Positions 6,527 through 12,666 are shown, counted from the stretch's first letter. The stretch is DNA of 14,090 nucleotides from JABIBU01 sp964464685 (GCA_964464685.1 CAYXGV010000030.1:1-14090); one strand, 5' to 3'. Numbers and translations: made by a program. The notes: generated by a model from the sequence alone, not told the origin.

Positions 6527-6991
6527 AGCACCCCCCTTTGTTTGACAACTGATTGTTTGTGGTTTTACAGATCTTCAAAAGAACGCCCCCTATATTTATT
6601 AACTAATCAATTAACAAATATAGATTGCCTTTTAAATGAATTTTTCCACAACAATCTAGCAGGACATAACTATAGAAAATTTTAGCAACACTTGTCCGCC
6701 TTCGTTGACCGCCTTGGATGGTGGGCGGAATTAAAAACCACCGCATCTTAACGGTGACTGGTTATAATTATTATTTTAATTACACAACACACCACCGCTT
6801 CACACCTGAAAACAAAATCTTAATGCGGTTGGTTGTTAATTTATTATTCATATATTAATAGTATCTCAAATGCCCACAAAGAAGTCAAAAAAACTGGGGA
6901 TAACAGGGCTAATTAATATTTTTTTCGGCTGTCTCGTTATTTTCCACATCCGCATAATCCGCGTCATCTGCATATAATCCGCGTATCTGTG
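6527..6991. repeat. Gene-free 465 bp with nested inverted repeats
   Basis: No gene found. Visible structures are TCCGCC (6695-6700) / GGCGGA (6724-6729), and a longer-range pair AACCACCGCAT (6736-6746) / ATGCGGTTGGTT (6823-6834) that differs by one inserted base and encloses the palindromic tract AATTATTATTTTAATT. Other parts (6527-6690, 6840-6945) are AT-rich with nothing recognised. The end is taken up by the array at 6948-6993. Confidence 0.55.
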
Positions 6992-6993
6992 TC
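6948..6993 (-). repeat. 9-mer-like tandem array at the lspA stop codon
   Basis: Units ATCCGCATA, ATCCGCGTC, ATCTGCATA, TAATCCGCGT, ATCTGTGTC on the plus strand. The last unit overlaps the lspA stop (6992-6994), as the heptad array does at comM. Confidence 0.75.
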
Positions 6994-7453
6994 ACAAGTC
7001 AATCTCATCTAGTTTCTGTCTAAAATAATTATCTAGCAACACAATCCCCGCCCCCACTACAATCATCACATCGGCCAAGTTTATTACTCCAGTAAAAATG
7101 CAAATATAATCAATTGTAAAACCAAACAAAACTCGATCTATAAAATTGGAAATAGCACCAGCAAAAATTAAAAAAATTCCAAGGTAAAAAATAATCTGTC
7201 TTTTTTTCCTAGTCACAAAATAAAAAAGCCCAAACAATATAATTGGCGTTAAAATTATTATTAACCAATTAGGAAAAGGTATGGAAAAAGCAATTCCACT
7301 ATTTCCCCAATACTCCCACCCCAACCAATTCCTCCAAATATAAAAACTAAACTCCGCATTACTCCTCGCCAAATATTTCAAAACCTGATCTAAAAATAAA
7401 AAAAATCCACTCATTAAAAAATATATAATTAAGTGGATTATTTTATTTTTCAT
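6992..7453 (-). CDS. lspA: Lipoprotein signal peptidase (signal peptidase II), 153 aa
   Basis: Inner-membrane aspartyl peptidase that removes the signal peptide from diacylglyceryl-modified prolipoproteins. Four membrane helices are visible (about 7-27, 61-80, 86-104, 122-141). Family motifs are present: DQVLKYLA (22-29), GNSGIAFS (50-57), GAISNFIDR (99-107), and the two catalytic aspartates in TIDYI (D115) and NLADV (D128). Length is normal. The start ATG (7451-7453) has no SD; it directly follows a 19-bp palindrome. It lies 68 bp downstream of the DksA-like gene on the same strand with no terminator between, so co-transcription is likely; this neighbour pair is common in bacteria. High confidence. 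Confidence 0.95.
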   Translation of the reverse strand: MKNKIIHLIIYFLMSGFFLFLDQVLKYLARSNAEFSFYIWRNWLGWEYWGNSGIAFSIPFPNWLIIILTPIILFGLFYFVTRKKRQIIFYLGIFLIFAGAISNFIDRVLFGFTIDYICIFTGVINLADVMIVVGAGIVLLDNYFRQKLDEIDL

Positions 7454-7485
7454 AATTTACAATTTGTAAATTCGGACAAGGTCCG
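7454..7485. repeat. Two adjacent palindromes before lspA
   Basis: AATTTACAA-T-TTGTAAATT (7454-7472) touches the lspA start codon, and CGGAC-AAG-GTCCG (7473-7485) follows. In the dksA-lspA transcript the two hairpins would stack just in front of the lspA ATG and could limit its translation. Confidence 0.75.
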
Positions 7486-7488
7486 CTG

Positions 7489-7521
7489 TATCCGTTAATC
7501 AGGATTATCCGTAATCCGTAA
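7489..7521 (-). repeat. Short degenerate repeat at the dksA-like stop codon
   Basis: TATCCGT (7489-7495), then TATCCGT (7505-7511) and AATCCGT (7512-7518) run up to the stop codon at 7522-7524. It is of the same style as the other 3'-end arrays but less regular. Confidence 0.55.
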
Positions 7522-7914
7522 TTATGCTTCTTCAGTCAAAGTCTTTTTACAACTAACACAAGCCCCCGAAGTTGGACGAGCTAATAATCTTTTTTCTTCA
7601 ATTGGCTGATCACAATATTTACATACACCATAACTGCCTTTTTCCAAACGATCCAATGATTTGCCAACATCGCGCAATTCTTTTTCCAATGCAATTTCCA
7701 ATGGTTTATTGGCAGTGTATTGGGCGACCTCCTGAGCATTTTCATCGTCTTTGTCACCATAATCAGGAAAAGTGGCATCATAATCACCACTCACGTGTTT
7801 ATTTTTGGTGGTGAATTTGGCCAATTCTTTTTCCAGTCGTTCTTTTTCACTAATTAAAATATCTTTAATTTTTTGTAAAAACTCTGGACTATGTGAACTC
7901 TTTTGCTTTGTCAT
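7522..7914 (-). CDS. TraR/DksA-family zinc-finger transcription factor, 130 aa
   Basis: Small RNA-polymerase secondary-channel factor of the TraR/DksA family, probably modulating transcription initiation. The N-terminal half (about 10-45) is a charged coiled coil (EFLQKIKDILISEKERLEKEL). A loop follows with acidic residues (DYGDKDDENAQEVAQY, about 51-66), then a long helix, then a C4 zinc finger C98-x2-C101-x17-C119-x2-C122 (CKYC...CVSC). I start at ATG 7912-7914: a longer frame opens with TTG at 7969-7971, which lies in the -35 box of the promoter. No strong SD; leader about 22 nt. lspA follows 68 bp downstream. Family assignment is firm; whether it is a true DksA orthologue is not settled. 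Confidence 0.92.
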   Translation of the reverse strand: MTKQKSSHSPEFLQKIKDILISEKERLEKELAKFTTKNKHVSGDYDATFPDYGDKDDENAQEVAQYTANKPLEIALEKELRDVGKSLDRLEKGSYGVCKYCDQPIEEKRLLARPTSGACVSCKKTLTEEA

Positions 7915-7942
7915 ATATTTTAATTTAAGTAAATACAAAACC

Positions 7943-7971
7943 ATTATAACAGAAAAGCCTACGTTTGGCAA
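7943..7971 (-). promoter_or_regulatory. Promoter of the dksA-like/lspA unit
   Basis: Minus strand TTGCCA (7966-7971), 17-bp spacer, TATAAT (7943-7948). Predicted start near 7936, about 22 nt before the ATG at 7914. Confidence 0.85.
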
Positions 7972-8004
7972 GGGGGAATGCGATGCTTAATATACGAGAT
8001 AAAC

Positions 8005-8175
8005 ATACTAATATACGAATTTACTAATTATACTAATAAATACTAATATTTTCTTAGAAAATTATTTTTTAAAATAACCTTTTTTTATTTGTAATAACTA
8101 CTATCTAATACCGATTTTACAACAACACACATTTGTATAGCATTCGTATCATTAGTAAAATTCGTATATTAGTAT
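8005..8175. repeat. AT-rich element bounded by ~24-bp inverted repeats
   Basis: The left arm 8005-8028 and right arm 8151-8175 are reverse complements apart from one inserted base (core TACTAATATACGAATTT). They are 122 bp apart. Next to the left arm the same words (TACTAAT, TACGA) recur as a loose tandem repeat. The interior is AT-rich and non-coding. It could be a MITE-like element or the product of repeat inversion. The rest of 7972-8192 holds nothing else recognised. Confidence 0.65.
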
Positions 8176-8192
8176 CTATTATTTGTGTATTT

Positions 8193-8210
8193 AAAAAGGC
8201 GATTAACGCC
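8193..8210 (-). terminator. Intrinsic terminator of the candidate RNA
   Basis: Minus strand GGCG-TTAAT-CGCC (8198-8210) followed by TTTTT (8193-8197). An upstream AAAGGCG on the same strand (8235-8241) could pair with CGCCTTT instead, an alternative fold that would disrupt it. Confidence 0.75.
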
Positions 8211-8579
8211 CTGGGTACAATTTTATGACGAACCGCCTTTAAATCTCCAGGACCGGCCTTTCAGACGACTTTAAATTTAAATGGTTTTAAAACTAAAGTC
8301 GTCTGAACGACAAGCTGTCCATAGAGACAGGTGTCGCCTTTCTACCACCAGTTGGTGTGGATTTCCTACATTAAGGCAAAAAGCACATAATGCATGAGTG
8401 GAAAAGCACCGTTTCGAGCTAGCTTCTGTCCAATATTTTTTACTTTTGTGTTTGTTTTTGACTCCGTGAAGATGGAGTGTGCGATTAAGGACGAGAGTAA
8501 GCTCGAAATATAAGCAGTAAAAAGGGGAGTGTTCCTCATAAACGAGTTATGGAGAACATATCCTAGTTTTGAATGATCT
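8193..8579 (-). ncRNA. Candidate structured non-coding RNA, ~387 nt, unidentified
   Basis: A perfect TTGACA-N17-TATAAT promoter fires into this interval on the minus strand, and it ends in an intrinsic terminator. Inside are many hairpins: arms 8531-8541/8547-8557; CGAG 8492-8495 / CTCG 8502-8505; ACTCC 8461-8465 / GGAGT 8474-8478; CACC 8346-8349 / GGTG 8354-8357; a two-tier stem CGACA..CTGTC (8308-8319) / GACAG..TGTCG (8326-8336); and a 14-bp perfect stem 8260-8273/8294-8307. The only longish frame starts with the TTG of the -35 box, has no SD and resembles nothing. I looked for RNase P (GAGGAAAGTCC core), tmRNA (GGTTCGA T-arm and tag) and SRP RNA (GGAAG loop) signatures and found none intact. 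Neighbours: DnaA boxes upstream, dksA-like gene downstream. Identity unknown. Confidence 0.65.
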
Positions 8580-8585
8580 GTATAT

Positions 8586-8614
8586 ATTATAGCACATTTT
8601 TTTACTTTTGTCAA
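8586..8614 (-). promoter_or_regulatory. Perfect consensus sigma70 promoter for the candidate RNA
   Basis: Minus strand TTGACA (8609-8614), exactly 17 bp, TATAAT (8586-8591). A perfect DnaA box (8620-8628) lies 5 bp upstream of the -35. Predicted start near 8579. Confidence 0.92.
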
Positions 8615-8619
8615 TAGGC

Positions 8620-8797
8620 TGTGGATAAACTATTTAATCTTGACTTAGATTAGCCAAATTTTACTACTTTTTTAGACAAAAAAAGTATACACTAGTCTAT
8701 ACTTTTTTAAACTAAATGTATAGAGTATTCTATACTTATCCCCAATTAGGACTGTTTATCCACTGAGTTATCCACAGTTGTATAGAGTAGTGTATAC
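8620..8797. other. DnaA-box cluster with three 18-bp palindromes, oriC-like
   Basis: DnaA boxes: TTATCCACA on the minus strand (8620-8628) and on the plus strand (8768-8776), plus one-mismatch copies TTATCCCCA (8736-8744) and TTATCCACT (8756-8764). Interleaved are three related 18-bp inverted repeats: GTATACACTAGTCTATAC (8685-8702), GTATAGAGTATTCTATAC (8718-8735) and GTATAGAGTAGTGTATAC (8780-8797). Starts are 33 and 62 bp apart, close to 3 and 6 helical turns. The second palindrome abuts a DnaA box. The stretch 8629-8684 is AT-rich and could serve as an unwinding element. No dnaA or dnaN is nearby, so it could also be a DnaA-responsive control region. Confidence 0.6.
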
Positions 8798-8894
8798 AAA
8801 TTTAAAAACCCTCCTTATTTTAATGAATTTACACTCTCTACAATTCGCAAAAAAATATGTGCTTGTCCACGATGTGGTCATCCAGTACATGCTA

Positions 8895-8923
8895 TTGACT
8901 AAGTCTAATTCTACTGCTAAACT
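8895..8923 (+). promoter_or_regulatory. Promoter of the 79-aa orphan gene
   Basis: TTGACT (8895-8900), 17-bp spacer, TAAACT (8918-8923). Predicted start near 8930, leader about 43 nt containing AAAGGAGG. Confidence 0.65.
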
Positions 8924-8972
8924 TAAATTAAACACACTCTTGAGCATTACTTGAACCTTAAAGGAGGAAGAC

Positions 8973-9212
8973 ATGCTTTTTTTCCAACGAAGAAGCATCT
9001 ATAGAGATGCCATTACCTCACCATGGACAAGAAGTGAGGTAGATTGTCTTCTGCCTGCACTGACTGAGGAGGACATGAGAGGGATTGCTACCATCGGTTT
9101 TGGTCAAGACCCTTTTTGGGTAACTCAATGTTCCCTCGATCGTATGTTTGGTGGAATTATCATCACCGCTCTTAGACTGAGGAGGAGATTGCAAGAAATT
9201 CGCAACACCTAG
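8973..9212 (+). CDS. Orphan small protein, 79 aa, very strong SD
   Basis: No family recognised. The start ATG (8973) follows AAAGGAGG with a 5-nt spacer (AAGAC), one of the strongest ribosome binding sites in the window, and a plausible promoter lies 50 nt upstream. The protein has a basic N-terminus, an acidic middle (TEEDM, 31-35) and a hydrophobic-then-basic tail (IIITALRLRRRLQEIR, about 62-77) that could be an amphipathic helix binding membrane or nucleic acid. A second in-frame ATG (codon 35) is itself preceded by GAGGAG, so a 45-residue short form is conceivable. A GC-rich 13-bp hairpin lies 21 nt after the stop. The DnaA-box cluster ends 175 bp upstream. Real gene likely; function unknown. 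Confidence 0.75.
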   Translation: MLFFQRRSIYRDAITSPWTRSEVDCLLPALTEEDMRGIATIGFGQDPFWVTQCSLDRMFGGIIITALRLRRRLQEIRNT

Positions 9213-9233
9213 AATGACCACCGCTCTTTTTCG

Positions 9234-9265
9234 TCGCCTCGCGCAAGAATCTTTGCGCGAGGCGA
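9234..9265 (+). other. GC-rich hairpin 3' of the 79-aa gene
   Basis: Perfect 13-bp arms TCGCCTCGCGCAA (9234-9246) and TTGCGCGAGGCGA (9253-9265) with a 6-nt loop. There is no T run on the plus strand, so it looks more like an mRNA 3' end or protein site than a classical terminator. A T5 tract (9227-9231) precedes it. Confidence 0.75.
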
Positions 9266-9318
9266 TACTGGAATTAAAGATTAACCATATTAAGACTCAA
9301 CAGGGTTCTTTTTTTATA

Positions 9319-9340
9319 CAAAAAACCACCTATCGGGTGG
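9319..9340 (-). terminator. Intrinsic terminator of ychF
   Basis: Minus strand CCACC-CGATA-GGTGG (9326-9340) then TTTTTT (9320-9325). It lies about 50 nt past the ychF stop, beyond the heptad array. Confidence 0.8.
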
Positions 9341-9342
9341 GG

Positions 9343-9391
9343 TTTGTTATCTGTTATCTGTTATTTGTTATTTGTTAACTGCCGACTGAAT
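9343..9391 (-). repeat. Heptad tandem array running to the ychF stop codon
   Basis: In-phase 7-mers on the plus strand: TTTGTTA, TCTGTTA, TCTGTTA, TTTGTTA, TTTGTTA, ACTGCCG, ACTGAAT. The last base of the array is the first base of the stop codon at 9391-9393. In ychF sense the units read TAACAAA / TAACAGA. Confidence 0.9.
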
Positions 9392-10482
9392 CACGTCGCC
9401 ACATGAAAATAAACAGTGTCACCATCTTCTACAATATACTCTTTACCTTCGAGACGCAATTTACCACTTTCCTTTATTCCCGACCAGCCATTAAACTGAA
9501 CAAAATCTTGCCAATTACAAACATCAGCTTTTATAAAACCCTTAATAAAATCCGTATGAATAACACCTGCGGCATCAGGCGCTTTTGTACCATTTTTAAC
9601 TGTCCAAGCTCGTGTTTCCGGCTCGCCAGAAGTTAAAAAAGTTACTAAATCCAATAATTTATAACTTTCAACAATCAACTTATCAAGTCCTGATTGTTCC
9701 ATACCTAACTCTTTCATATATTCCTTTGCATCTTCGGGTGACAGCTCCGCCAACTCCGCCTCCAGCTTGGCACTTACTTCTATCTGTCCAATATGTTCGT
9801 CAATAGTCTGTCCGTCAGACTTTAGACTTTTGACTTTTGACTTTTGACTCTCATCAACATTCACCACATACAGCATCGGTTTCATACTAAGCAGGTGTAA
9901 ATCACGCAAAATTTTTGTTTCATCCTCAGTATATTCCAACAAACGCGCTGGTTTACCAGCTTCTAATTGTTTGTAAATCTTTTCTAACAAATCAATTTCT
10001 TTTTGTGCGTCTTTTAGAGCTGAACCTTTGGCGTTTTTCTTGGTTTTGTCTAATCGACTAGATACGGTTTGCCAATCAGCCAAAATTAACTCCAAATTTA
10101 TCACTTCAGCATCGTCTTTTGGATCAATTTTATTATTAACATGAATAATATTACCATCCTCAAATGCCCGCACCACCTGCACAATCGCATCAGTCTCACG
10201 AATATGTGATAAAAATTTATTTCCCAAACCTTCACCCTCTGAAGCACCCTTAACCAAACCAGCAATATCGTAAAATTCTATTGCTGTTGGAATAATTTTT
10301 TTTGATTTTGAAACTTCGGCAAGCTTTTGCAAACGATCATCAGGTACCTCAACTACACCAACGTTTGGTTCAATGGTACAAAAAGGATAATTCTGCGCAT
10401 CAGCCTGTTTACTGCGGGTCAATGCGTTGAACAAAGTGGATTTTCCTACGTTGGGCAAGCCAACGATAGCGAGTTTTAGCAT
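9391..10482 (-). CDS. ychF: Ribosome-binding ATPase YchF (Obg-like), 363 aa
   Basis: Universal P-loop NTPase of the Obg family that prefers ATP and binds ribosomes; linked to stress and translation control. Motifs: G1 GLPNVGKST (8-16), G2 region NYPFCTIEPN (31-40), G3 DIAGL (72-76), and NVDE (208-211) in place of the usual NKxD, which is the family's known G4 change. A helical coiled-coil insertion spans about 120-175. The C-terminal TGS domain (about 280-361) has RAWTV, APDAAGVIHTDFIKGFIKAD and EYIVEDGDTVYFHV. Length matches the family. Residues 212-222 (SQKSKVKSLKS), directly after NVDE, are encoded by a heptad tandem repeat. Start ATG 10480-10482, no SD, leader about 15 nt. Promoter is back-to-back with that of the 580-aa gene. 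Confidence 0.97.
   Translation of the reverse strand: MLKLAIVGLPNVGKSTLFNALTRSKQADAQNYPFCTIEPNVGVVEVPDDRLQKLAEVSKSKKIIPTAIEFYDIAGLVKGASEGEGLGNKFLSHIRETDAIVQVVRAFEDGNIIHVNNKIDPKDDAEVINLELILADWQTVSSRLDKTKKNAKGSALKDAQKEIDLLEKIYKQLEAGKPARLLEYTEDETKILRDLHLLSMKPMLYVVNVDESQKSKVKSLKSDGQTIDEHIGQIEVSAKLEAELAELSPEDAKEYMKELGMEQSGLDKLIVESYKLLDLVTFLTSGEPETRAWTVKNGTKAPDAAGVIHTDFIKGFIKADVCNWQDFVQFNGWSGIKESGKLRLEGKEYIVEDGDTVYFHVAT
9805..9853 (-). repeat. Heptad tandem repeat inside the ychF coding sequence
   Basis: Plus-strand units AGTCTGT, CCGTCAG, ACTTTAG, ACTTTTG, ACTTTTG, ACTTTTG, ACTCTCA, all in 7-bp phase (three exact copies at 9826-9846). Three heptads equal seven codons, so the frame stays open. The encoded peptide is low-complexity S/K-rich. 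Confidence 0.9.
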
Positions 10483-10503
10483 AAAAAAATATAAAGCAAA
10501 TAT

Positions 10504-10532
10504 ATTTTACTTTTAAAAACAAAAAAAGTCAA
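10504..10532 (-). promoter_or_regulatory. Promoter of ychF
   Basis: Minus strand TTGACT (10527-10532), 17-bp spacer, TAAAAT (10504-10509). Predicted start near 10497. Its -35 lies 18 bp from the -35 of the divergent promoter at 10551. Confidence 0.75.
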
Positions 10533-10550
10533 ACTATCCACCAAAAAATA

Positions 10551-10579
10551 TTGACTTTTATTTGATAATATGTTTAAAT
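10551..10579 (+). promoter_or_regulatory. Promoter of the 580-aa orphan gene
   Basis: TTGACT (10551-10556), 17-bp spacer, TTAAAT (10574-10579). Leader about 45 nt to the ATG at 10631, with AAAGGAGG inside it. The TTG at 10562 that opens a longer frame lies within this promoter and has no SD. Confidence 0.65.
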
Positions 10580-10630
10580 GTGTCCAGACAAACGTTCTTT
10601 CCAACTAACTCAAACAAAGGAGGGGTGTTG

Positions 10631-12373
10631 ATGGAAAATCAGGACGAATCCCTCTTTTGGGGGGAATTTGATCGGTTGTTGGTTTTCTTGAAAGCCATAC
10701 AGATTAGCTTCTTCGACATAGCATTCTTGAAAAGAATGTGTTACCAAACAGGAGATAGAACAATTGGCATAAAAATTCTGCTTGACTGGGCTAAGGATAA
10801 AGGACTTCTGAAACCAGACTCAATGCTTGCCCCCAATCTAGAGAAGAGCGGACAAAGTAAAAGGGGGAATAAGATAATACTAACTGGTCTAGCACTAACG
10901 GAGGAAAAAGCATTACTCCGGTGGAGGAAAAGACACAGTAGGAGGAATAAGCGAGATGGTTCGCCCCCGATGGAGTTATTTCCTTTTGAGCAGATAACAA
11001 CCATTGGGATAGATGATGAAACCAAACAGGTAATACAGCCAATGATTGGACAAATGCTGAACCAATTGTCTCCACACGCAACCGTCTTCATTGAAGGACT
11101 CCAAAGGCTTAATCATGAACGGTGCATCGTATGGAACAATGGGACCAAAACGATCCTGCCAGCAAATCTCCAAAGACCGGAGGATGATATCCGCTGGTTT
11201 ATGGCTACGCTGATAGACCTGTCAATCATTACACCTATAATGACTGATTGGAAAAGCGGAAACACTCTCTGGGGTGTAATCCGTGGAAGATTGCAGGAAA
11301 TTGTTGAAGCGCTTGAAGACCCGAGTGTTATCCCCAAAGGAGATGCGCTTGGAAAATCATCAATCTTTGATGTCTTGTATTGCTCCTTTAGTGGAGTTGA
11401 CCACATATTCTACCAAACAAAAAGTGTGGGAGAAGACGAGAAAGTACAGGACAACGGCGATGATGAGGCCGAAGTTGAAACACTCGAAAAGTCAAAGCCT
11501 AAAGAAATAAGGACCAGACACTGGATTGGTCCTTATAACTATCGAAAGGTTCTGCATTGGCTAGACGAGAAAGACAATTTCGACAAAGACCAGATGCATA
11601 TTTTCCCAACCCACATTCCAGAGGTTTACGACTATATTCTGGAAGAACTCGTGGACGCAGGATTACTGAGTGTGTTGGGAAAAGACAAAAGATACTCAGT
11701 CAACTCCTTGCTGGTCAAGGAGGTGCTGGAAGCTATAAGGAATCCGGGTAAAATCCCAAGGTTACTAGGTTCAAACCTGTCCTGGCTTGCACAAGATCAT
11801 AATGCAAAACCCAGGACCCCAGCTCCAAAGAAGGAGACAGAGATGATGACTTACAGAGAAAGATTGAAACTACTGGTCAAAAAACTGGAAGGTGTGATCA
11901 GTGGACAGCTGACACCGATCGACTACGAGATGAGGAGTGCACTGCAACATGATACACCACAACAGACGATGGATTGGCTTCGAAAACACTCCAAGGAAGG
12001 AGATTTCCGATTCTTCAAAAAGGGCGATGTCCCTGAGAGAAACACCCACATTCAGTGGCTCAAGGACATCGAAGCCAAGCCACAGGCTGGCGTCGGGGGT
12101 GAGGCACTCGGGGATACTCCCCCAGCTCAACCGGATCAGGCACCTCGAGCCCAGGAAGGTTTGTTCGTTCCGCAGAACCTCTCGCAGATGATGACCGCAA
12201 TGTCCAACCTGCTTGACCGGACAACGAAAGAGGCAGAGATGCAAGCCAGGAAGCGATTCATGGACACCACCACTGCCGGAATCTCGGCGCTTCTCTCGGG
12301 GTTCACGCCAGATGAGGTCAGTCAGATTCTGGAACAACTGGTTCACACGAACACAAACAGACCTGAGAACTAG
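10631..12373 (+). CDS. Large orphan protein, 580 aa, strong SD
   Basis: I cannot assign a family. The start ATG 10631 follows AAAGGAGG with a 7-nt spacer. The product is soluble with no signal peptide or membrane helix. Visible parts: a helical N-terminus (about 7-60), a strongly basic patch LLRWRKRHSRRNKRD (95-109), an acidic linker (267-287), and a compact 302-362 segment (HWLDEKDNF ... DYILEELVDAGLLSVLGKDKRYSV) whose helix-helix-hairpin pattern could be a winged helix. A second basic, Lys-rich region follows (390-425), then a Pro/Ala/Gln linker (484-507) and a C-terminal helical tail (515-572) that may oligomerise. Basic patch plus possible winged helix hint at nucleic-acid binding, but this is inference. 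Base use shifts toward GC-rich in the last third, unlike ychF beside it. Structured DNA follows the stop. Confidence 0.85.
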   Translation: MENQDESLFWGEFDRLLVFLKAIQISFFDIAFLKRMCYQTGDRTIGIKILLDWAKDKGLLKPDSMLAPNLEKSGQSKRGNKIILTGLALTEEKALLRWRKRHSRRNKRDGSPPMELFPFEQITTIGIDDETKQVIQPMIGQMLNQLSPHATVFIEGLQRLNHERCIVWNNGTKTILPANLQRPEDDIRWFMATLIDLSIITPIMTDWKSGNTLWGVIRGRLQEIVEALEDPSVIPKGDALGKSSIFDVLYCSFSGVDHIFYQTKSVGEDEKVQDNGDDEAEVETLEKSKPKEIRTRHWIGPYNYRKVLHWLDEKDNFDKDQMHIFPTHIPEVYDYILEELVDAGLLSVLGKDKRYSVNSLLVKEVLEAIRNPGKIPRLLGSNLSWLAQDHNAKPRTPAPKKETEMMTYRERLKLLVKKLEGVISGQLTPIDYEMRSALQHDTPQQTMDWLRKHSKEGDFRFFKKGDVPERNTHIQWLKDIEAKPQAGVGGEALGDTPPAQPDQAPRAQEGLFVPQNLSQMMTAMSNLLDRTTKEAEMQARKRFMDTTTAGISALLSGFTPDEVSQILEQLVHTNTNRPEN

Positions 12374-12399
12374 GAGACCCCCCAACGCTCTTTCAATGA

Positions 12400-12472
12400 A
12401 CAACCCCCGGGGCAGAGCCCTGGGGAATATGTTGATTCAACAAACACCGGGGGGTTGTAGGAGGCAACCCCC
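12400..12472. other. Competing GC-rich hairpins 3' of the 580-aa gene
   Basis: Segment GGGGGTTG(T) at 12450-12458 can pair either upstream with ACAACCCCC (12400-12408) or downstream with CAACCCCC (12465-12472); the two folds exclude each other. The second hairpin's loop is TAGGAGG (12458-12464), which on the minus strand is CCTCCTA, complementary to an SD. Smaller stems GGGC-AGA-GCCC and TGTTGA/TCAACA lie inside the first fold. No T run follows directly. Confidence 0.7.
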
Positions 12473-12507
12473 ACCCAAATTTGTTTTTTATTTTTCATTT
12501 AAAAATA

Positions 12508-12538
12508 AAAAATAGATTAGGTAATTTAATCTATTTTT
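12508..12538. terminator. AT-rich bidirectional hairpin with A/T flanks
   Basis: Twelve-bp arms AAAAATAGATTA (12508-12519) and TAATCTATTTTT (12527-12538) with a 7-nt loop. It may be a weak terminator downstream of the 580-aa gene; the stem lacks the GC core of a strong one. Confidence 0.5.
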
Positions 12539-12584
12539 AACTTAACCTTTTTATCAACATTTAAAACATTAATATCACAATACC

Positions 12585-12611
12585 AAAAAAACCGCGAATG
12601 GCGGTTTTTTA
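12585..12611. terminator. Bidirectional intrinsic terminator between the 580-aa gene and tRNA-Ala
   Basis: A7 then CCGC (12592-12595), loop GAATG, GCGG (12601-12604), then T6. It serves the plus-strand gene and, in reverse, the minus-strand tRNA unit. Confidence 0.8.
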
Positions 12612-12666
12612 AAGTATATAAACCTAATGCAAATTATTATTAACAAACCAAATTGATTCCATGGCT

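Noticed and set aside
6896..6915. GGGGATAACAGGG, similar to the universal 23S rRNA peptidyl-transferase segment and to the I-SceI site
   Set aside because: The match is about a dozen bases with no flanking rRNA similarity and no intron or homing endonuclease; taken as chance.
8193..8579. Candidate RNA as RNase P RNA or tmRNA
   Set aside because: GAGGAACACTCC and TAGGAAATCC only loosely resemble the RNase P core, and the GGTTCG near the 3' end lacks a paired T-arm. Order and spacing of other conserved blocks do not fit.
8366..8614. 82-codon minus-strand frame
   Set aside because: It starts at the TTG of a perfect -35 box, has no SD, and its interior is a run of hairpins. A non-coding RNA explains the interval better.
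8823..8954. 43-codon plus frame from ATG 8823, and an overlapping frame reading CACPRCGHPVHAID at about 8851-8898
   Set aside because: Neither has an SD. The zinc-ribbon-like frame has no in-frame ATG, GTG or TTG after the last stop. The region also carries the promoter of the 8973 gene.
10741..11406. Minus-strand open frames within the 580-aa gene
   Set aside because: They lack SD and overlap each other; they are shadows of the purine-rich plus-strand gene.
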